A stretch of 64,000 nucleotides of DNA from Micromonospora sp. C95 (GCF_018070465.1 NZ_JAGPXT010000002.1:434001-498000), one strand, 5' to 3'. Positions 41,962 to 51,318 are shown, counted from the stretch's first letter. Notes: a model not told the origin generated them from the sequence alone. A program made the numbers and translations.

Positions 41962-42753
41962 ATGCAGATCAACCCGGGGGCGGCCGAGTTTCCGCACCGG
42001 CAGATCGCAGCGCAGCTCAAGACCCAGATCCGACGGGGGGACTGGGCACCGGGCGAACGCCTGCCGTCCATCCCGGCCATCGCCGAGATGTTCGGCGTCG
42101 CCAAGCAGACCGTGCAACGCGCCGTCGACCAGCTGCGGGTCGAGGGCGTCCTGATCACCAAACCCGGTTCCGGTACGTACGTGCGGGGCACCCGGCGACG
42201 ACTCAACCGCCTCTCCCGGGGCCGCTACGGCGGCTTCCGCGGCTACCACACCGACCTCGCCGCCCGCTATCGTCAGCAGCTCGTCTCCGTCGGCCGCTCC
42301 CCCGCGCCGCCCGAGGTGGCCGACGCGTTCGGCGTACCCGACGGCACCGAACTGCTCTGCCGCCGCCACCTCGTCCGCACCGAGGACTCACCGGTGGAGG
42401 TGGGCGCCTCCTGGTTCCTGCCCGCCGACACCGCCGGCACCACGCTGGAGCGGGCCGAGGCGTTCGGCCGCCCGCTCTACCAGGAGGCCGAGGAGGCCAC
42501 CGGCCGCCGGTACGCGACCGCCACCGACACCATCACCGCCCGCCAGCCCAGCCGCGAGGAGTCGGAGACCCTCCAGATCCGACCGGACACCCCGGTGCTG
42601 CACCTGCTTCACGTGGCGTACGACCCGCACCGCAAGCCGATCGAGGTCGCCCAGGCCACCTGGCCCGGCCCGGTCACCACCCTCACCGAGGAGTACCAGA
42701 TCCCCGCCCCCGCCGAATCCCCCGACCCGGACCCCGGCCTCGTCCTCGGCTGA
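41962..42753 (+). CDS. GntR/HutC-family transcriptional regulator
   Basis: A 263-aa regulator. Residues 8-75 are the GntR winged helix (FPHRQIAAQLKTQIRRGDW, LPSIPAIAEMFGVAKQTVQR, GVLITKPGSGTYV). Residues about 95-245 are a UTRA effector domain (LLCRRHLVRTEDSPVEVGAS, LQIRPDTPVLHLLHVAYD, PIEVAQATWPGP). A small molecule should bind the UTRA domain and change DNA binding. ATG 41962 has GAGGAGG 5 nt upstream. No metabolic gene is linked; its targets are unknown apart from the likely site at 41931. It converges on mshC across a repeat-filled gap. Confidence 0.92.
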   Translation: MQINPGAAEFPHRQIAAQLKTQIRRGDWAPGERLPSIPAIAEMFGVAKQTVQRAVDQLRVEGVLITKPGSGTYVRGTRRRLNRLSRGRYGGFRGYHTDLAARYRQQLVSVGRSPAPPEVADAFGVPDGTELLCRRHLVRTEDSPVEVGASWFLPADTAGTTLERAEAFGRPLYQEAEEATGRRYATATDTITARQPSREESETLQIRPDTPVLHLLHVAYDPHRKPIEVAQATWPGPVTTLTEEYQIPAPAESPDPDPGLVLG

Positions 42754-42808
42754 CTGCCACCTCACGTCCGCCACCCCCTTGGGGGCCGCCCCCGGCGGGA
42801 ACAGGAAG

Positions 42809-42992
42809 CAGCAACATCCCCGATGTTGTCCCCTCACGTGCACGCGAGGCAGCAACATCGGGGATGTTGCTGCCTCAAGGCGTCCGGGCACGGCGCGCAC
42901 CACAACACGTTGCCTTACGGCGTCCGAAGCAGCGACATCAGGGATGTTGCCCCCTCACGGACACGCGAGGCAGCAACATCAGGGATGTTGTC
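42809..42992. repeat. Four copies of a CAACATC-N3-GATGTTG palindrome in the GntR-mshC gap
   Basis: Copies at 42812-42828, 42853-42869, 42933-42949 (first arm CGACATC) and 42974-42990. Each is a 7-bp inverted repeat with a 3-nt centre (CCC, GGG, AGG, AGG). They occur as two pairs, each pair joined by a CCCCTCACG...ACGCGAGG linker, so the block looks duplicated. No coding frame spans it. Confidence 0.9.
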
Positions 42993-42999
42993 CGCTCGG

Positions 43000-43060
43000 G
43001 CGAGAGGGGCCCGACCGCGAGAGGGGCCCGACCGCGAGAGGGGCCCGACCGCGAGAGGGG
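43000..43060. repeat. 17-bp tandem repeat, 3.6 copies
   Basis: The unit GCGAGAGGGGCCCGACC repeats without change at 43000, 43017 and 43034, with a 10-nt partial at 43051. It lies just past the mshC stop (43088). Confidence 0.95.
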
Positions 43061-43087
43061 TGACGTCGGGGGACGTTCCCGGATCGG

Positions 43088-44326
43088 TCAGAGGTGGATG
43101 CCGAGCAGGGCGTCGACGGTGTCGGCGAACAGGCGCGGCGCGGCCGGGTCGTCGTCGGTACCGGCGAGGGTCCGCTCGGCCCACTCGTCGGCCAGCCGTA
43201 GGGCTCCGGGGGTGTCGAGGTCGTCGGTGAGTCGTTCGCGTACGCCGGCCAGGAACGCCGAGCCGGACGGCCCGGCGGTCGCGGCGGCGGCCCGCCGCCA
43301 GCGGCCCAGCCGCTCCTGGGCGGCGGTGAGCAGGTCGTCGGTCCAGGACCGGTCGGCGCGGTAGTGCCCGGAGAGCAGGGCCAGCCGGACCGCCATCGGA
43401 TCCACCCGGTCGGCGCGCAGCCGGGAGACGAAGACCAGGTTGCCCCGGGACTTGGACATCTTCTCGCCGTCCAGCCCGATCATGCCGGCGTGCACGTAGT
43501 GGCCGGCGAACGGTGCCGCGCCGGTCAGCCGCTCGGCGTGCGCGGCGGAGCACTCGTGGTGCGGGAAGAGCAGGTCGTTGCCGCCACCCTGAACGTCGAT
43601 GGTGGAGCCGAGCAGGCCCAGGGCGATCACCGCGCACTCGATGTGCCAGCCTGGCCGGCCCGGGCCGAGGTCGCCACCCGGCCAGGACGGCTCGCCGTCG
43701 CGGGCGCCGCGCCACAGCAGCGGGTCCAGCGGGTCACGTTTGCCGGCGCGGTCCGGGTCGCCGCCGCGCTCGGGGAAGATCTCCAGCATCTCCGCGCGGG
43801 ACAGGTTGGACTCGTAGCCGAAGCTCGGCGTGGCCGCGATGTCGAAGTAGACGTCGCCGGTGCCGTCGTCGAGGCGGTAAGCGGCACCGTCCTTGAGCAG
43901 CACCAGTACCTTCTCGGCGATGTCCGGGATCGACTCCACCGCGCCGACGTAGTGGGCGGGTGGGATGATCCGCAACGCCTCCATGTCCTCGCGGAACAGC
44001 GCCGTCTCCCGCATCGCCAGGACCTTCCAGTCCTCCCGGTCACGTTCGGCCCGCTCCAGCAACGGGTCGTCGATGTCGGTGACGTTCTGCACGTAGCGGA
44101 CCTCGTGGCCGGCGTCGCGCCACATCCGCTGCACCAGATCGAAGGTGATCATGGTGGCGGCGTGACCGAGATGGGTGGCGTCGTACGGGGTGATGCCGCA
44201 GACGTACATGGTGGCGGCGCCGTCCGGGTCGCTCGGCTGCACACTTGCCCGCGCCGAGTCGAACAACCGCAACGGCTCGCTGCGGCCCGGCAGCCGCGGC
44301 ACCTCGTGCCCCACCCAAGACTCCAT
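43088..44326 (-). CDS. mshC: Cysteine:glucosaminyl-inositol ligase MshC (mycothiol biosynthesis)
   Basis: A 412-aa class I aminoacyl-tRNA-synthetase-like ligase that joins cysteine to GlcN-inositol with ATP, the third enzyme of mycothiol synthesis. Motifs: [19 protein letters not shown] (zinc Cys and HIGH-type motif), DIQGGG-like segment [17 protein letters not shown], and [10 protein letters not shown] (KMSKS loop). It differs from cysteinyl-tRNA synthetase in the short C-terminus and N-terminal [12 protein letters not shown]. It supports the mycothiol-using arsenate reductases at 17-19 kb. First of a minus-strand group in the order mshC, SCO1664-like, DUF3090, phosphomutase-like, conserved across actinobacteria. 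The downstream side is filled with repeats. Confidence 0.95.
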   Translation of the reverse strand: MESWVGHEVPRLPGRSEPLRLFDSARASVQPSDPDGAATMYVCGITPYDATHLGHAATMITFDLVQRMWRDAGHEVRYVQNVTDIDDPLLERAERDREDWKVLAMRETALFREDMEALRIIPPAHYVGAVESIPDIAEKVLVLLKDGAAYRLDDGTGDVYFDIAATPSFGYESNLSRAEMLEIFPERGGDPDRAGKRDPLDPLLWRGARDGEPSWPGGDLGPGRPGWHIECAVIALGLLGSTIDVQGGGNDLLFPHHECSAAHAERLTGAAPFAGHYVHAGMIGLDGEKMSKSRGNLVFVSRLRADRVDPMAVRLALLSGHYRADRSWTDDLLTAAQERLGRWRRAAAATAGPSGSAFLAGVRERLTDDLDTPGALRLADEWAERTLAGTDDDPAAPRLFADTVDALLGIHL

Positions 44327-44391
44327 GACCGTCAGCCTAACCAGCCGTCGGGCAACGTCACGCCGCCCCGAGAGTGATCAACGCGACAGGC

Positions 44392-45210
44392 TCAGATCGG
44401 CGGCCAGGGCACCGCCGGCCAGTCCTGGGACGGCTGCGGAAAGCGACCGCTGCCGCACAGCCGGTCGATCCGGGCGGCCAGCTCGGCGAGCTCACCGAGG
44501 GTGAGGTGCTCGGCCAGTTCCTCACCGAGCGGGCCGGCGAGCTGACGGGCCAGCCGGCCGAGCATGTCGACCGCGTCGTCCGGCAGCGACCGGCCGGCCC
44601 AACCCCAGAGCACCGTACGCAGCTTCTCCTCCACGTGGAAGCTGACCCCGTGGTCGACCCCGTGGAGCCGGTCGTCCGGGCCGACCAGGACGTGGCCGCC
44701 CTTGCGATCCGCGTTGTTGATCACCGCGTCGAGCACCGCGAGCCGGGCCAGCCGCGGGTCGTCGGCGTGCGCGAGGGCGTACGCGGTGCCGTCGTCGTCA
44801 CGGGCGGCCGCGATCGGGAACCAGCGGGGTGGCACCGAGTCGGCCGGCACGAACCCCACCAGCGGCTCGGCGTCGGCCGGCTCGTCGATCCACAGCTGGC
44901 AGGAACCGGGCCCGAACGGCCCGTCCCGCAGCACCGTCGGCGGCACCAGATCCCAACCGGTGGCGGCAGAGACCAGGTAGGCGGCCACCTCCCGGCCGGC
45001 GAGGGTGCCGTCCGGGAAGTCCCACAGCGGCCGCTCGCCGCGCACCGGCTTGTACACGCACCGGGCCGACATCCCGTCCAGGGTCAGCACGCCCCGCAGG
45101 GTGGTGTTCGAGGCGTCGACGAGTCGCCCCTCGACGGTCAGGTCACCGTCGCGTAGCAGGCGCAGCGCGGCACCCCCGTCCTGTCGGGGAGCCACGCCGG
45201 AGGAGGTCAC
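44392..45210 (-). CDS. SCO1664-family protein (PI3/PI4-kinase-like fold)
   Basis: A 272-aa protein with a kinase-like pattern: ARCVYKPVRGERPLWDFPD (ATP lysine region), VLDAVINNADRKGGHVLVG (catalytic loop NADRKGGH) and LHGVDHGVSFHVEEKLR (metal-binding DHG). This matches actinobacterial SCO1664 (Rv2133c-type) proteins, whose substrate is unknown. GTG 45210 overlaps the stop of the DUF3090 gene (GTGA), so the two are coupled. It lies 65 nt upstream of mshC on the same strand. Whether it is an active kinase is not shown by sequence alone, though the key residues look intact. Confidence 0.88.
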   Translation of the reverse strand: MTSSGVAPRQDGGAALRLLRDGDLTVEGRLVDASNTTLRGVLTLDGMSARCVYKPVRGERPLWDFPDGTLAGREVAAYLVSAATGWDLVPPTVLRDGPFGPGSCQLWIDEPADAEPLVGFVPADSVPPRWFPIAAARDDDGTAYALAHADDPRLARLAVLDAVINNADRKGGHVLVGPDDRLHGVDHGVSFHVEEKLRTVLWGWAGRSLPDDAVDMLGRLARQLAGPLGEELAEHLTLGELAELAARIDRLCGSGRFPQPSQDWPAVPWPPI

Positions 45211-45791
45211 CGGTGGTAGCCGTTGTTCCGGGGGCAGAGGTGGCCGGCCGGGTCCAGGGGCTGACCGCAGAGCGGGCAGGGCGGCCGGCCGGCGTTGACC
45301 ACGCGCCGGGCCCGCTCGATGAACGCGCGGGTCGCCTCGGGGGTCAACCGGACCCGGAGCCGGTCGAGATCCTCGTCGGGCTCGACATCGTCGGGCTCGT
45401 CCTCCGCCTCCGCCTCCGCCTGGCCAAGCTCGATCTCGGTCTCCGCCTCGCCGACCGCGATCGCCTCGATCACTACGGTCGCGCTGTCCGCGTCGAAGGC
45501 CAGGCCCAGCGTGCCGACCCGGAACTCCTCGTCGACCGGTGTCTCCAGCGGGTCGTTGTCACCGACCGGGACGGTAGCCTCGGGCAGTTCGACACCGAAC
45601 CGACGCTGGGCCTCGGTGAGCAGTTCCTCCAGCTTCTCGGCGAGCAGGGAGACCTGAACCTTCTCCAGCGCGACGCTGACCAGCCGACCACCGCCGCGCG
45701 CCTGGAGGAAGAACGTGCGCTCCCCCGGCGGCCCGACGGTCCCGGCGACGAACCGCTCCGGCGGTTCGAAGGCGTGCACCTGGTGGGTCAT
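45207..45791 (-). CDS. DUF3090-family protein
   Basis: A 194-aa protein. N-terminal MTHQVHAFEPPERFVAGTVG and GERTFFLQARGGGRLVSVAL are characteristic of DUF3090. A Glu/Asp-rich linker separates these from a C-terminal CPLCGQPLDPAGHLCPRNN zinc-ribbon-like segment. Start ATG 45791 is where family conservation begins; a 21-codon upstream extension is Arg-rich. Conserved partner of the SCO1664-like gene across actinobacteria, overlapping it by 4 nt. Function unknown; the pair suggests a kinase-like protein with a dedicated partner. Confidence 0.9.
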   Translation of the reverse strand: MTHQVHAFEPPERFVAGTVGPPGERTFFLQARGGGRLVSVALEKVQVSLLAEKLEELLTEAQRRFGVELPEATVPVGDNDPLETPVDEEFRVGTLGLAFDADSATVVIEAIAVGEAETEIELGQAEAEAEDEPDDVEPDEDLDRLRVRLTPEATRAFIERARRVVNAGRPPCPLCGQPLDPAGHLCPRNNGYHR

Positions 45792-45885
45792 ACCCACGAC
45801 CCTATCCGGCGGCCCCACGCAGCGCGCACCCCACCGACCCGAATCGCGACCCACCGGAACGTGCCGGGGTGCGGAGCCGGACGGC

Positions 45886-46590
45886 TCACCGGGACGCCCC
45901 CGCGCCGCCGCCGACCGCGGCGTCCGAGTCCGTCGGCCGGCGGGCCCGCCGACGTCGCTTGCCGGGCGGCGGTACCAGGCCGGCCAGGTCGCCGCCGATG
46001 TCGTTGAGGCGTACCAGGAAGGGCCGCAGGGGGGTGTAGCGGATCGCGGTCACCGACGCCGGGTCCACCACGATCCGTTGAAAAAGATCCAGGTGTACGC
46101 CGAGCGCGTCGGCGACGATGGCCTTGATCACATCACCGTGGCTGCACGCCAGCCAGACCGCCTCGGGGCCGTGCTCGGCGGTCAGTCGGTCGTCCCAGGC
46201 GCGTACCGCCGCGACCGCCCGGGTCGACATCTGCGCCATCGCCTCGCCCTCGGGGAAGACCACCCCGCTGGGATGCTGCTGCACCATCGGCCAGAGCGGC
46301 TCCTTGGCCAGCTTCTTCAGCGGCTGGCCCTCCCAACTGCCGTACCCGCACTCGATCAGACCGTCGTCCACCACCGGCGACGCCTCGGGCAACGCCAGCT
46401 CCAGGGTCTGCCGACAGCGAATCAGCGGGCTGGTCACCACGGCCGCCAGCGGCACCACCCGCAACCGTTCGCCCACCGCGGTGGCCTGGGCGCGGCCGGT
46501 CTCGTCCAGCTCGACGGGCTGCCGACCGGCGAGGCCACCGTCGGCGTTCGCGGTGGTGCGTCCGTGCCGCAGGAGCAGAAGTGTCGCCAC
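45886..46590 (-). CDS. Histidine phosphatase-superfamily protein (MSMEG_4193-type phosphomutase-like)
   Basis: A 234-aa protein of the phosphoglycerate mutase-like fold: LLLLRHGRTTAN carries the catalytic RHG histidine; later catalytic residues appear in ELALPEASPVVDDGLIECGY and WLACSHGDVIKAIV (second His). The C-terminus is a basic/Gly-rich tail (GKRRRRARRPTDSDAA). GTG 46590 (MATLLLLRHG) was chosen on family pattern; in-frame starts at 46596 and 46617 also exist. It lies 95 nt upstream of the DUF3090 gene in the conserved mshC neighbourhood (compare Rv2135c). Substrate unknown. Confidence 0.88.
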   Translation of the reverse strand: MATLLLLRHGRTTANADGGLAGRQPVELDETGRAQATAVGERLRVVPLAAVVTSPLIRCRQTLELALPEASPVVDDGLIECGYGSWEGQPLKKLAKEPLWPMVQQHPSGVVFPEGEAMAQMSTRAVAAVRAWDDRLTAEHGPEAVWLACSHGDVIKAIVADALGVHLDLFQRIVVDPASVTAIRYTPLRPFLVRLNDIGGDLAGLVPPPGKRRRRARRPTDSDAAVGGGAGASR

Positions 46591-47081
46591 TCGCACCACC
46601 CTAGGCCCTCGCCCCACACCGCTCAGGGCGGTACCGAACTCCCAGACGGGACACCGGGAGGCCGCACCCGCCGCCGGATCCCGCCCCGGCCGGCTCGGAA
46701 CCGTTGGGGCTGAGCTGCCCGGATGGGCGCGGTGTCCGGTTTCCCGGGGTCGGCGGCGGGTGAGCCGGCGGAATCATCGGCCGGTGGCCGGCGTTGTAAC
46801 CGGTGGCTGACCAAGCAGCACCCGTCCCGCCCCCGGGCGTGGGCCGCCGGATGCGGGAATCACCCGCCCCGGCCGGTCGTTGCACATGGTCCCGGCGCGC
46901 GATCTGCCCCCGCCCCGCGCACCTGCGGGACGCGCCCCGGCCATCCCCCTGAAACGCCCGGCACCACCACGGCCGGGCCTACGCCCCCGCTGTCTTCTGG
47001 CGCTCGACCGCGCCCGGCCGTACCCCGTCATCCCCCCGGATGCAGCGGGCGAGGCCCACCCCCAACGCGAAGGAGCCCCCG
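46591..47081. other. Intergenic region between phosphomutase-like and transglycosylase-like genes
   Basis: About 490 bp with no supportable gene. It must hold divergent promoters, but no clear -35/-10 pair stands out. I looked for a c-di-AMP (ydaO) riboswitch, frequent before actinobacterial cell-wall hydrolases, and did not see its conserved blocks. Confidence 0.5.
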
Positions 47082-47675
47082 ATGAACACCATGCTGCGCA
47101 AGAGCATCCTCGGCATCGCCGGCCTCACCGCCGCCGCCGGACTCGCCGCCGGCCCGCTGAACCACGGCACCACCACCGGCAACGAGTTCACCCCGACCAC
47201 CCCGATCGCCGCCGTCCAGGCCGACAAGCCGGACACGGGCACCCTGCTGCCGCACGGCACCCCCACCAACCAGTCCCACGTCGACCTGAACGACGAGCAG
47301 ATCGACAACGTCAAGGCGATCATCGCCGCGACGAAGAAGGCCGGCATGGACGAGCGTGCCGCCGTCGTGTCGATCGCGACCGCCCTACAGGAGTCGAAGC
47401 TGGAGAACCTGGGCCACCTCGGTGACCGCAACGACCACGACTCCCAGGGCCTGTTCCAGCAGCGCCCGTCGTCCGGCTGGGGCACCGTCGAGCAGATCAC
47501 CGACCCCGAGTACTCGACCCTGGCCTTCCTCAAGGCGTTGAAGCAGGTCGACGGCTGGCAGGACATGCCCCTCACTGAGGCCGCCCAGACCGTGCAGGTC
47601 TCGGCCTACCCCGACCACTACGCCCAGTGGGAACAGCAGGCCGCCGACCTCGTCACCGAACACTGGACCAGCTGA
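47082..47675 (+). CDS. Secreted lysozyme/transglycosylase-like protein
   Basis: A 197-aa exported protein. A signal segment (LRKSILGIAGLTAAAGLAAG) is followed by a Thr/Pro-rich spacer and a lysozyme-like domain: AAVVSIATALQESKLENLGH (candidate catalytic Glu in LQES), RNDHDSQGLFQQRPSSGWGT, then DPEYSTLAFLKALKQVDGWQ and AYPDHYAQWEQQA. This pattern is common in actinomycete exported transglycosylase-like proteins that act on peptidoglycan. ATG 47082 has AAGGAG 7 nt upstream; the 14-codon upstream frame extension lacks support. Monocistronic, followed by a very long hairpin. Confidence 0.85.
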   Translation: MNTMLRKSILGIAGLTAAAGLAAGPLNHGTTTGNEFTPTTPIAAVQADKPDTGTLLPHGTPTNQSHVDLNDEQIDNVKAIIAATKKAGMDERAAVVSIATALQESKLENLGHLGDRNDHDSQGLFQQRPSSGWGTVEQITDPEYSTLAFLKALKQVDGWQDMPLTEAAQTVQVSAYPDHYAQWEQQAADLVTEHWTS

Positions 47676-47810
47676 CACCAGCCGACAACCGAAGACATTC
47701 CTCGACAGGGGGAGCAAGAACCGCCGGCCGGCACCCGAACCAGGGTGCCGGCCAGCGGCATACCCACACCACAGACCAACCGGACAGCAGCATCACAACC
47801 GAACCGTCGA

Positions 47811-47839
47811 ACAGACAACAGACAACAGACAACAGACAA
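47811..47839. repeat. 7-bp tandem repeat ACAGACA, four copies
   Basis: Four perfect copies (47811-47838) in the gap between the convergent transglycosylase-like and uppP genes, in an A/C-rich stretch unlike the surrounding GC-rich DNA. Likely slippage-prone. Confidence 0.9.
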
Positions 47840-47889
47840 CCAAACCCCACCCCGGCTGGCCCACACCCGCACGGAGGCCGACCAGGTCA

Positions 47890-47961
47890 GGCTGGGGGCG
47901 ACCGTGCCCGGCGCAGGGATCAAGCCTGACCGCCCGAAGCCGGGCACGGTCGCCCCCAGCC
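47890..47961. terminator. Very long hairpin between convergent genes
   Basis: Perfect 23-bp arms at 47890-47912 (GGCTGGGGGCGACCGTGCCC...) and 47939-47961, loop 26 nt. It sits 27 nt from the uppP stop. Most likely a bidirectional terminator; its length is unusual and it could also be an insertion of a palindromic repeat element. Confidence 0.75.
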
Positions 47962-47988
47962 GCACCGCAACCACCCACAAACCAGAAC

Positions 47989-48825
47989 TCAGGTGGCGCT
48001 TATCGTCCCGGTCAGTAGCAGGGCCAGGACGAGCGTGCCGATCGCGACCCGGTACAGCACGAAGATGTACAGAGTGTGGTGCGCGACGTAACGCAGCAGC
48101 CAGGCGATGGCCGCGTAGCCGACGCCGAACGCGATGAGCGTGGCGACGACCATCTGCGCGACCGTGGGTACCGAGGTGCCGGGCGCCGCCGGTTCGAAGA
48201 CGTCGCCCAGGCTGAAGATCCCGGACATCACCACCGCCGGGATGGCCAGCAGGAACGAGTAGCGGGCCGCGGTCTCCCGGGTCAGGCTCAGGAAGAGACC
48301 GAAGGTGAGCGTCGCGCCGGACCGGGAGACACCGGGGATGAGCGCCAGCGCCTGGGCGAACCCCATCACCACGCCGTCGCGCATCCGGAAGTCCCGCAGG
48401 GTCCGGGTCTGCCGTCCCCAGTACTCGGCGAAGGCGAGCACGAAGGCGAACACGATCAGGGTGGTGGCCACCACCCACAGGTTGCGGGCGGTCTCGCGAA
48501 TCTGGTCCTTGAACAGGAAACCGAAGATGCCGATCGGGATGGAACCGATGATGACGTACCAGCCCATACGGTAGTCGAGGCTGGAACGCACGGATTTGTC
48601 CCAGATGCCGACCACCCAGGTCCGGCCGATGCGCCAGATGTCCTTGGCGAAGTAGAGCAGCACCGCCGCCTCGGTGCCCAGCTGGGTGACCGCGGTGAAG
48701 GACGCTCCGGCGTCCTGCTCGAAGAAGATCGCCGAGGTGATCCGCAGGTGACCGGACGAGCTGACCGGAAGGAACTCGGTCAGGCCCTGGACGATGCCCA
48801 GGACGATGGCTTCGATCCAGGTCAC
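47989..48825 (-). CDS. uppP: Undecaprenyl-diphosphatase
   Basis: A 278-aa integral membrane phosphatase that recycles undecaprenyl pyrophosphate to the lipid carrier of peptidoglycan synthesis. Signature motifs [15 protein letters not shown]-like [18 protein letters not shown] near residue 13-30 and [18 protein letters not shown] near residue 165-182 hold the catalytic Glu, Ser, His and Arg. Eight or so membrane segments. GTG 48825 overlaps the stop of the F420 oxidoreductase gene (GTGA). Position matches the Rv2136c slot of the mycobacterial neighbourhood. Confidence 0.95.
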   Translation of the reverse strand: MTWIEAIVLGIVQGLTEFLPVSSSGHLRITSAIFFEQDAGASFTAVTQLGTEAAVLLYFAKDIWRIGRTWVVGIWDKSVRSSLDYRMGWYVIIGSIPIGIFGFLFKDQIRETARNLWVVATTLIVFAFVLAFAEYWGRQTRTLRDFRMRDGVVMGFAQALALIPGVSRSGATLTFGLFLSLTRETAARYSFLLAIPAVVMSGIFSLGDVFEPAAPGTSVPTVAQMVVATLIAFGVGYAAIAWLLRYVAHHTLYIFVLYRVAIGTLVLALLLTGTISAT

Positions 48826-49874
48826 TCCCCGACTCCCGAGAGATCCAGCGCCTCGGCGACGGTCCGCAGGGTCTGCACACCGGTGTCGCGGTCGGCGGCG
48901 AAGAGAGTCACCGACAGGGTGGTGACCCCCGCCTCGGCGTACTCGCGCATCCGCTCGGCGATGCGCTCCTTCGGTCCGAGCAGCGAGGTCCGGTCGATGA
49001 ACTCCATCGGCACGGCCGCCGCGGCGTCGCGCTGCCGCTTGGCCAGGTAGAGCTCCTGCACCTCGCGGGCGGCGTCACCGTAGCCCATCCGGGTGGCCAG
49101 CTGGTTGTAGAAGTTCTGCTGGCGGCTGCCCATGCCACCGACATACAGCGCGGCGTACCAGCGGACCAGCTCGGCGCAGGAGTTCAGGTCGTCGCCGACC
49201 ACGACCGGCACGGAGGGCACCACGTCGAAGCCGGCCAGCTCCTTGCCGGCCGTGGCCCGCCCGGCCCGCACCGCCGCGAGCTGCTCCTGGGCGAACTCGG
49301 GGGCGTAGAAGACCGCCAACCAACCGTCGGCGATCTCGCCGGCCAGTTCCAGGTTCTTCGGGCCCACTGCGGCCAGATAGATCGGAATGTGCTCGCGCGG
49401 CGGATGGAAGCCCAACCGCAGTGCCTTACCGGGGCCGTCGGGCAGCGGCAGCGTGTAGAACTCGCCGTCGTAGGCGACCTCCTTGCGGCCGACCGCCAGC
49501 TTCACGATGTCCACGTACTCCCGGGTGCGGGCCAGCGGCCTACCGAAGCGGACGCCGTGCCAGCCCTCGGAGACCTGCGGGCCGGACACCCCCAGGCCGA
49601 GCCGGAACCGCCCCCCGGAGAGCGAGTCGATCGTGGCCGCGGTCATCGCGGTCATCGCGGGTGTCCGGGCGGGGATCTGCATCACCGCGCTGCCGATGTC
49701 GATCCGCTGGGTCTGCCCGGCCATCCAGGCCAGCATGCTCGGCGAGTCGGAGCCGTACGCCTCCGCCGCCCACACCACCGAGTAGCCGAGCCGGTCCGCC
49801 TCCTGAGCCAGGGCCAGGTGATCGGCCGGCGTGCTCCACGCTGTCTGGTATCCGAGGCTAAGCCCGAGTCGCAC
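48822..49874 (-). CDS. LLM-class F420-dependent oxidoreductase
   Basis: A 350-aa luciferase-like barrel enzyme: [18 protein letters not shown] at the start, [48 protein letters not shown] and [20 protein letters not shown]. Such enzymes use deazaflavin F420, abundant in actinobacteria, for hydride transfer; substrate unknown. GTG 49874 was chosen because GGGGGAGG lies 5 nt upstream; the in-frame ATGs at 49889 and 49901 include the ribosome site within the coding sequence. It overlaps uppP by 4 nt, so both are likely co-transcribed. Confidence 0.9.
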   Translation of the reverse strand: MRLGLSLGYQTAWSTPADHLALAQEADRLGYSVVWAAEAYGSDSPSMLAWMAGQTQRIDIGSAVMQIPARTPAMTAMTAATIDSLSGGRFRLGLGVSGPQVSEGWHGVRFGRPLARTREYVDIVKLAVGRKEVAYDGEFYTLPLPDGPGKALRLGFHPPREHIPIYLAAVGPKNLELAGEIADGWLAVFYAPEFAQEQLAAVRAGRATAGKELAGFDVVPSVPVVVGDDLNSCAELVRWYAALYVGGMGSRQQNFYNQLATRMGYGDAAREVQELYLAKRQRDAAAAVPMEFIDRTSLLGPKERIAERMREYAEAGVTTLSVTLFAADRDTGVQTLRTVAEALDLSGVGE

Positions 49875-50013
49875 AGAGTCCTCCCCCATCCGCAGTCGCA
49901 TCAGGTTACGCGGTGTCGGCGGCAGGGACGATCACCGGCTCACCCCGATCCCCGGGCAGACTCGGCGGGAGCGAGGATATCCGTCCGGCCCTGGTTCGAA
50001 ATAAGGTTCACCC

Positions 50014-50985
50014 ATGCAGCAGCGACCGCTCGGCCGCAGCGGGCTGGCGGTTTCCCGGCTCGCACTCGGCACCATGACCTGGGGCCGGGACACCGACGCC
50101 GACGACGCGGCCGCGCAGTTGAAGAGCTACCTCGACGCCGGCGGCAACCTGATCGACACTGCCGACGTCTACGGCGACGGTGACGCCGAGTCGGTGATCG
50201 GCTCGCTGCTGGGCAGCCTGGTGCCGCGCGAGGAGTTGTTGATCGCGACCAAGGCGGGGCTCCGGCCGGGCGGAGCCCGACGCCGGGACGGCTCCCGCGG
50301 GCACCTGCTGCGTACGCTGGACGCCTCACTGCGACGGCTCGGCACCGACCACGTCGATCTGTTCCAGGTGCACGGCTACGATCCGCAGACCCCGTTGGAG
50401 GAGACCCTCGCGGCACTTGATCACGCGGTCGCCAGTGGCCGGGTGCGCTACGTCGGCGTGTCGAACTTCTCCGGTTGGCAGACCGCCCGGGCGGCGGCCT
50501 GGCAGGCGGCCTGGCCGGGCCGGGCACCGGTGGTCGCCGCACAGGTGGAGTACTCCCTGCTGGAGCGGGGGGTGGAGCGGGAGGTACTACCCGCCTGCGA
50601 GGCGCTCGGGTTGGGTGTACTGCCCTGGTCGCCGCTCGGTCGGGGCGTGCTGACCGGCAAGTACCGGCACGGCCGGCCGGCGGACTCCCGGGCGGTGTCG
50701 CCGCATTTCGAGCGTTTTGTCGCCACCTATCTGGAGCCCCGCTGCTCCAGCATCGTGGAGGCGGTGGCCACCGCCGCGAGCGGACTCGGCGTCTCCCCGC
50801 TGGAGGTGGCGCTGGCCTGGATCCGGGATCGGCCAGGCGTGACCGCGCCGATCCTCGGTGCGCGTACCTCGGGGCAGTTGCTCGGTGCGCTTCAGGTGGA
50901 ACGGATGACCCTGCCTGAGGAGATCACCACGGCGCTTGACGACGTCTCGGCGCTGGAGGTCGGCTATCCGGAGCGCGACGGTTGA
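50014..50985 (+). CDS. Aldo/keto reductase
   Basis: A 323-aa (beta/alpha)8 NADPH-dependent reductase. The catalytic tetrad is visible: Asp and Tyr in NLIDTADVYGDGDAES, Lys in LLIATKAGL, and His in VDLFQVHGYDPQTP. The cofactor end is GVTAPILGARTSGQL. It reduces aldehydes or ketones; the natural substrate is unknown. ATG 50014 has AAGG 6 nt upstream. It is divergent from the F420 oxidoreductase, and a 63-aa DUF5703 gene follows after 55 nt. Confidence 0.93.
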   Translation: MQQRPLGRSGLAVSRLALGTMTWGRDTDADDAAAQLKSYLDAGGNLIDTADVYGDGDAESVIGSLLGSLVPREELLIATKAGLRPGGARRRDGSRGHLLRTLDASLRRLGTDHVDLFQVHGYDPQTPLEETLAALDHAVASGRVRYVGVSNFSGWQTARAAAWQAAWPGRAPVVAAQVEYSLLERGVEREVLPACEALGLGVLPWSPLGRGVLTGKYRHGRPADSRAVSPHFERFVATYLEPRCSSIVEAVATAASGLGVSPLEVALAWIRDRPGVTAPILGARTSGQLLGALQVERMTLPEEITTALDDVSALEVGYPERDG

Positions 50986-51040
50986 GCATCACGTGCCGAA
51001 GGGTGGCGCTTCGGGGGTCTGGCTGGGCAGCATAGGCCCC

Positions 51041-51232
51041 ATGGACTACGAATACGCGCCGCTGCGGTTACCGCCGAACGTCGACCGGTTGACCGCCGCG
51101 GCGCAGCTGGCGATCCAGGCGGAGTTCTCCGGTTGGGAACTGGCCCGGGTTCGGCTGTTCCGTGACGGCACGCGGCAGGTGGTGCTGCGCCGCCGACGGG
51201 TCAACCAGCCGCAGCCGGGCCTGTCGTACTGA
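51041..51232 (+). CDS. DUF5703-family small protein
   Basis: A 63-aa protein: MDYEYAPLRLPPNVDRLTAA, then FSGWELARVRLFRDGTRQVV and a basic Arg cluster before GLSY. The W-E-L-x-R pattern and length match the small actinobacterial DUF5703 family. Soluble, basic C-terminus. It follows the aldo/keto reductase on the same strand. No function known. Confidence 0.8.
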   Translation: MDYEYAPLRLPPNVDRLTAAAQLAIQAEFSGWELARVRLFRDGTRQVVLRRRRVNQPQPGLSY

Positions 51233-51318
51233 CCGTCGACGGCGCGCCGGGCAGCGGGCCCATATGTGGCCGGCCGCAGACGGACGCCGGCCCGGAGAAA
51301 GTATGTCTCCCTCGTGCG

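Noticed and set aside
42809-43060. CRISPR-like array
   Set aside because: Repeats are short palindromes and a contiguous 17-bp tandem array, without unique spacers of constant length or cas genes.
46591-47081. c-di-AMP (ydaO) riboswitch before the lysozyme-like gene
   Set aside because: The genomic setting would fit, but the conserved aptamer blocks are not visible in the sequence.
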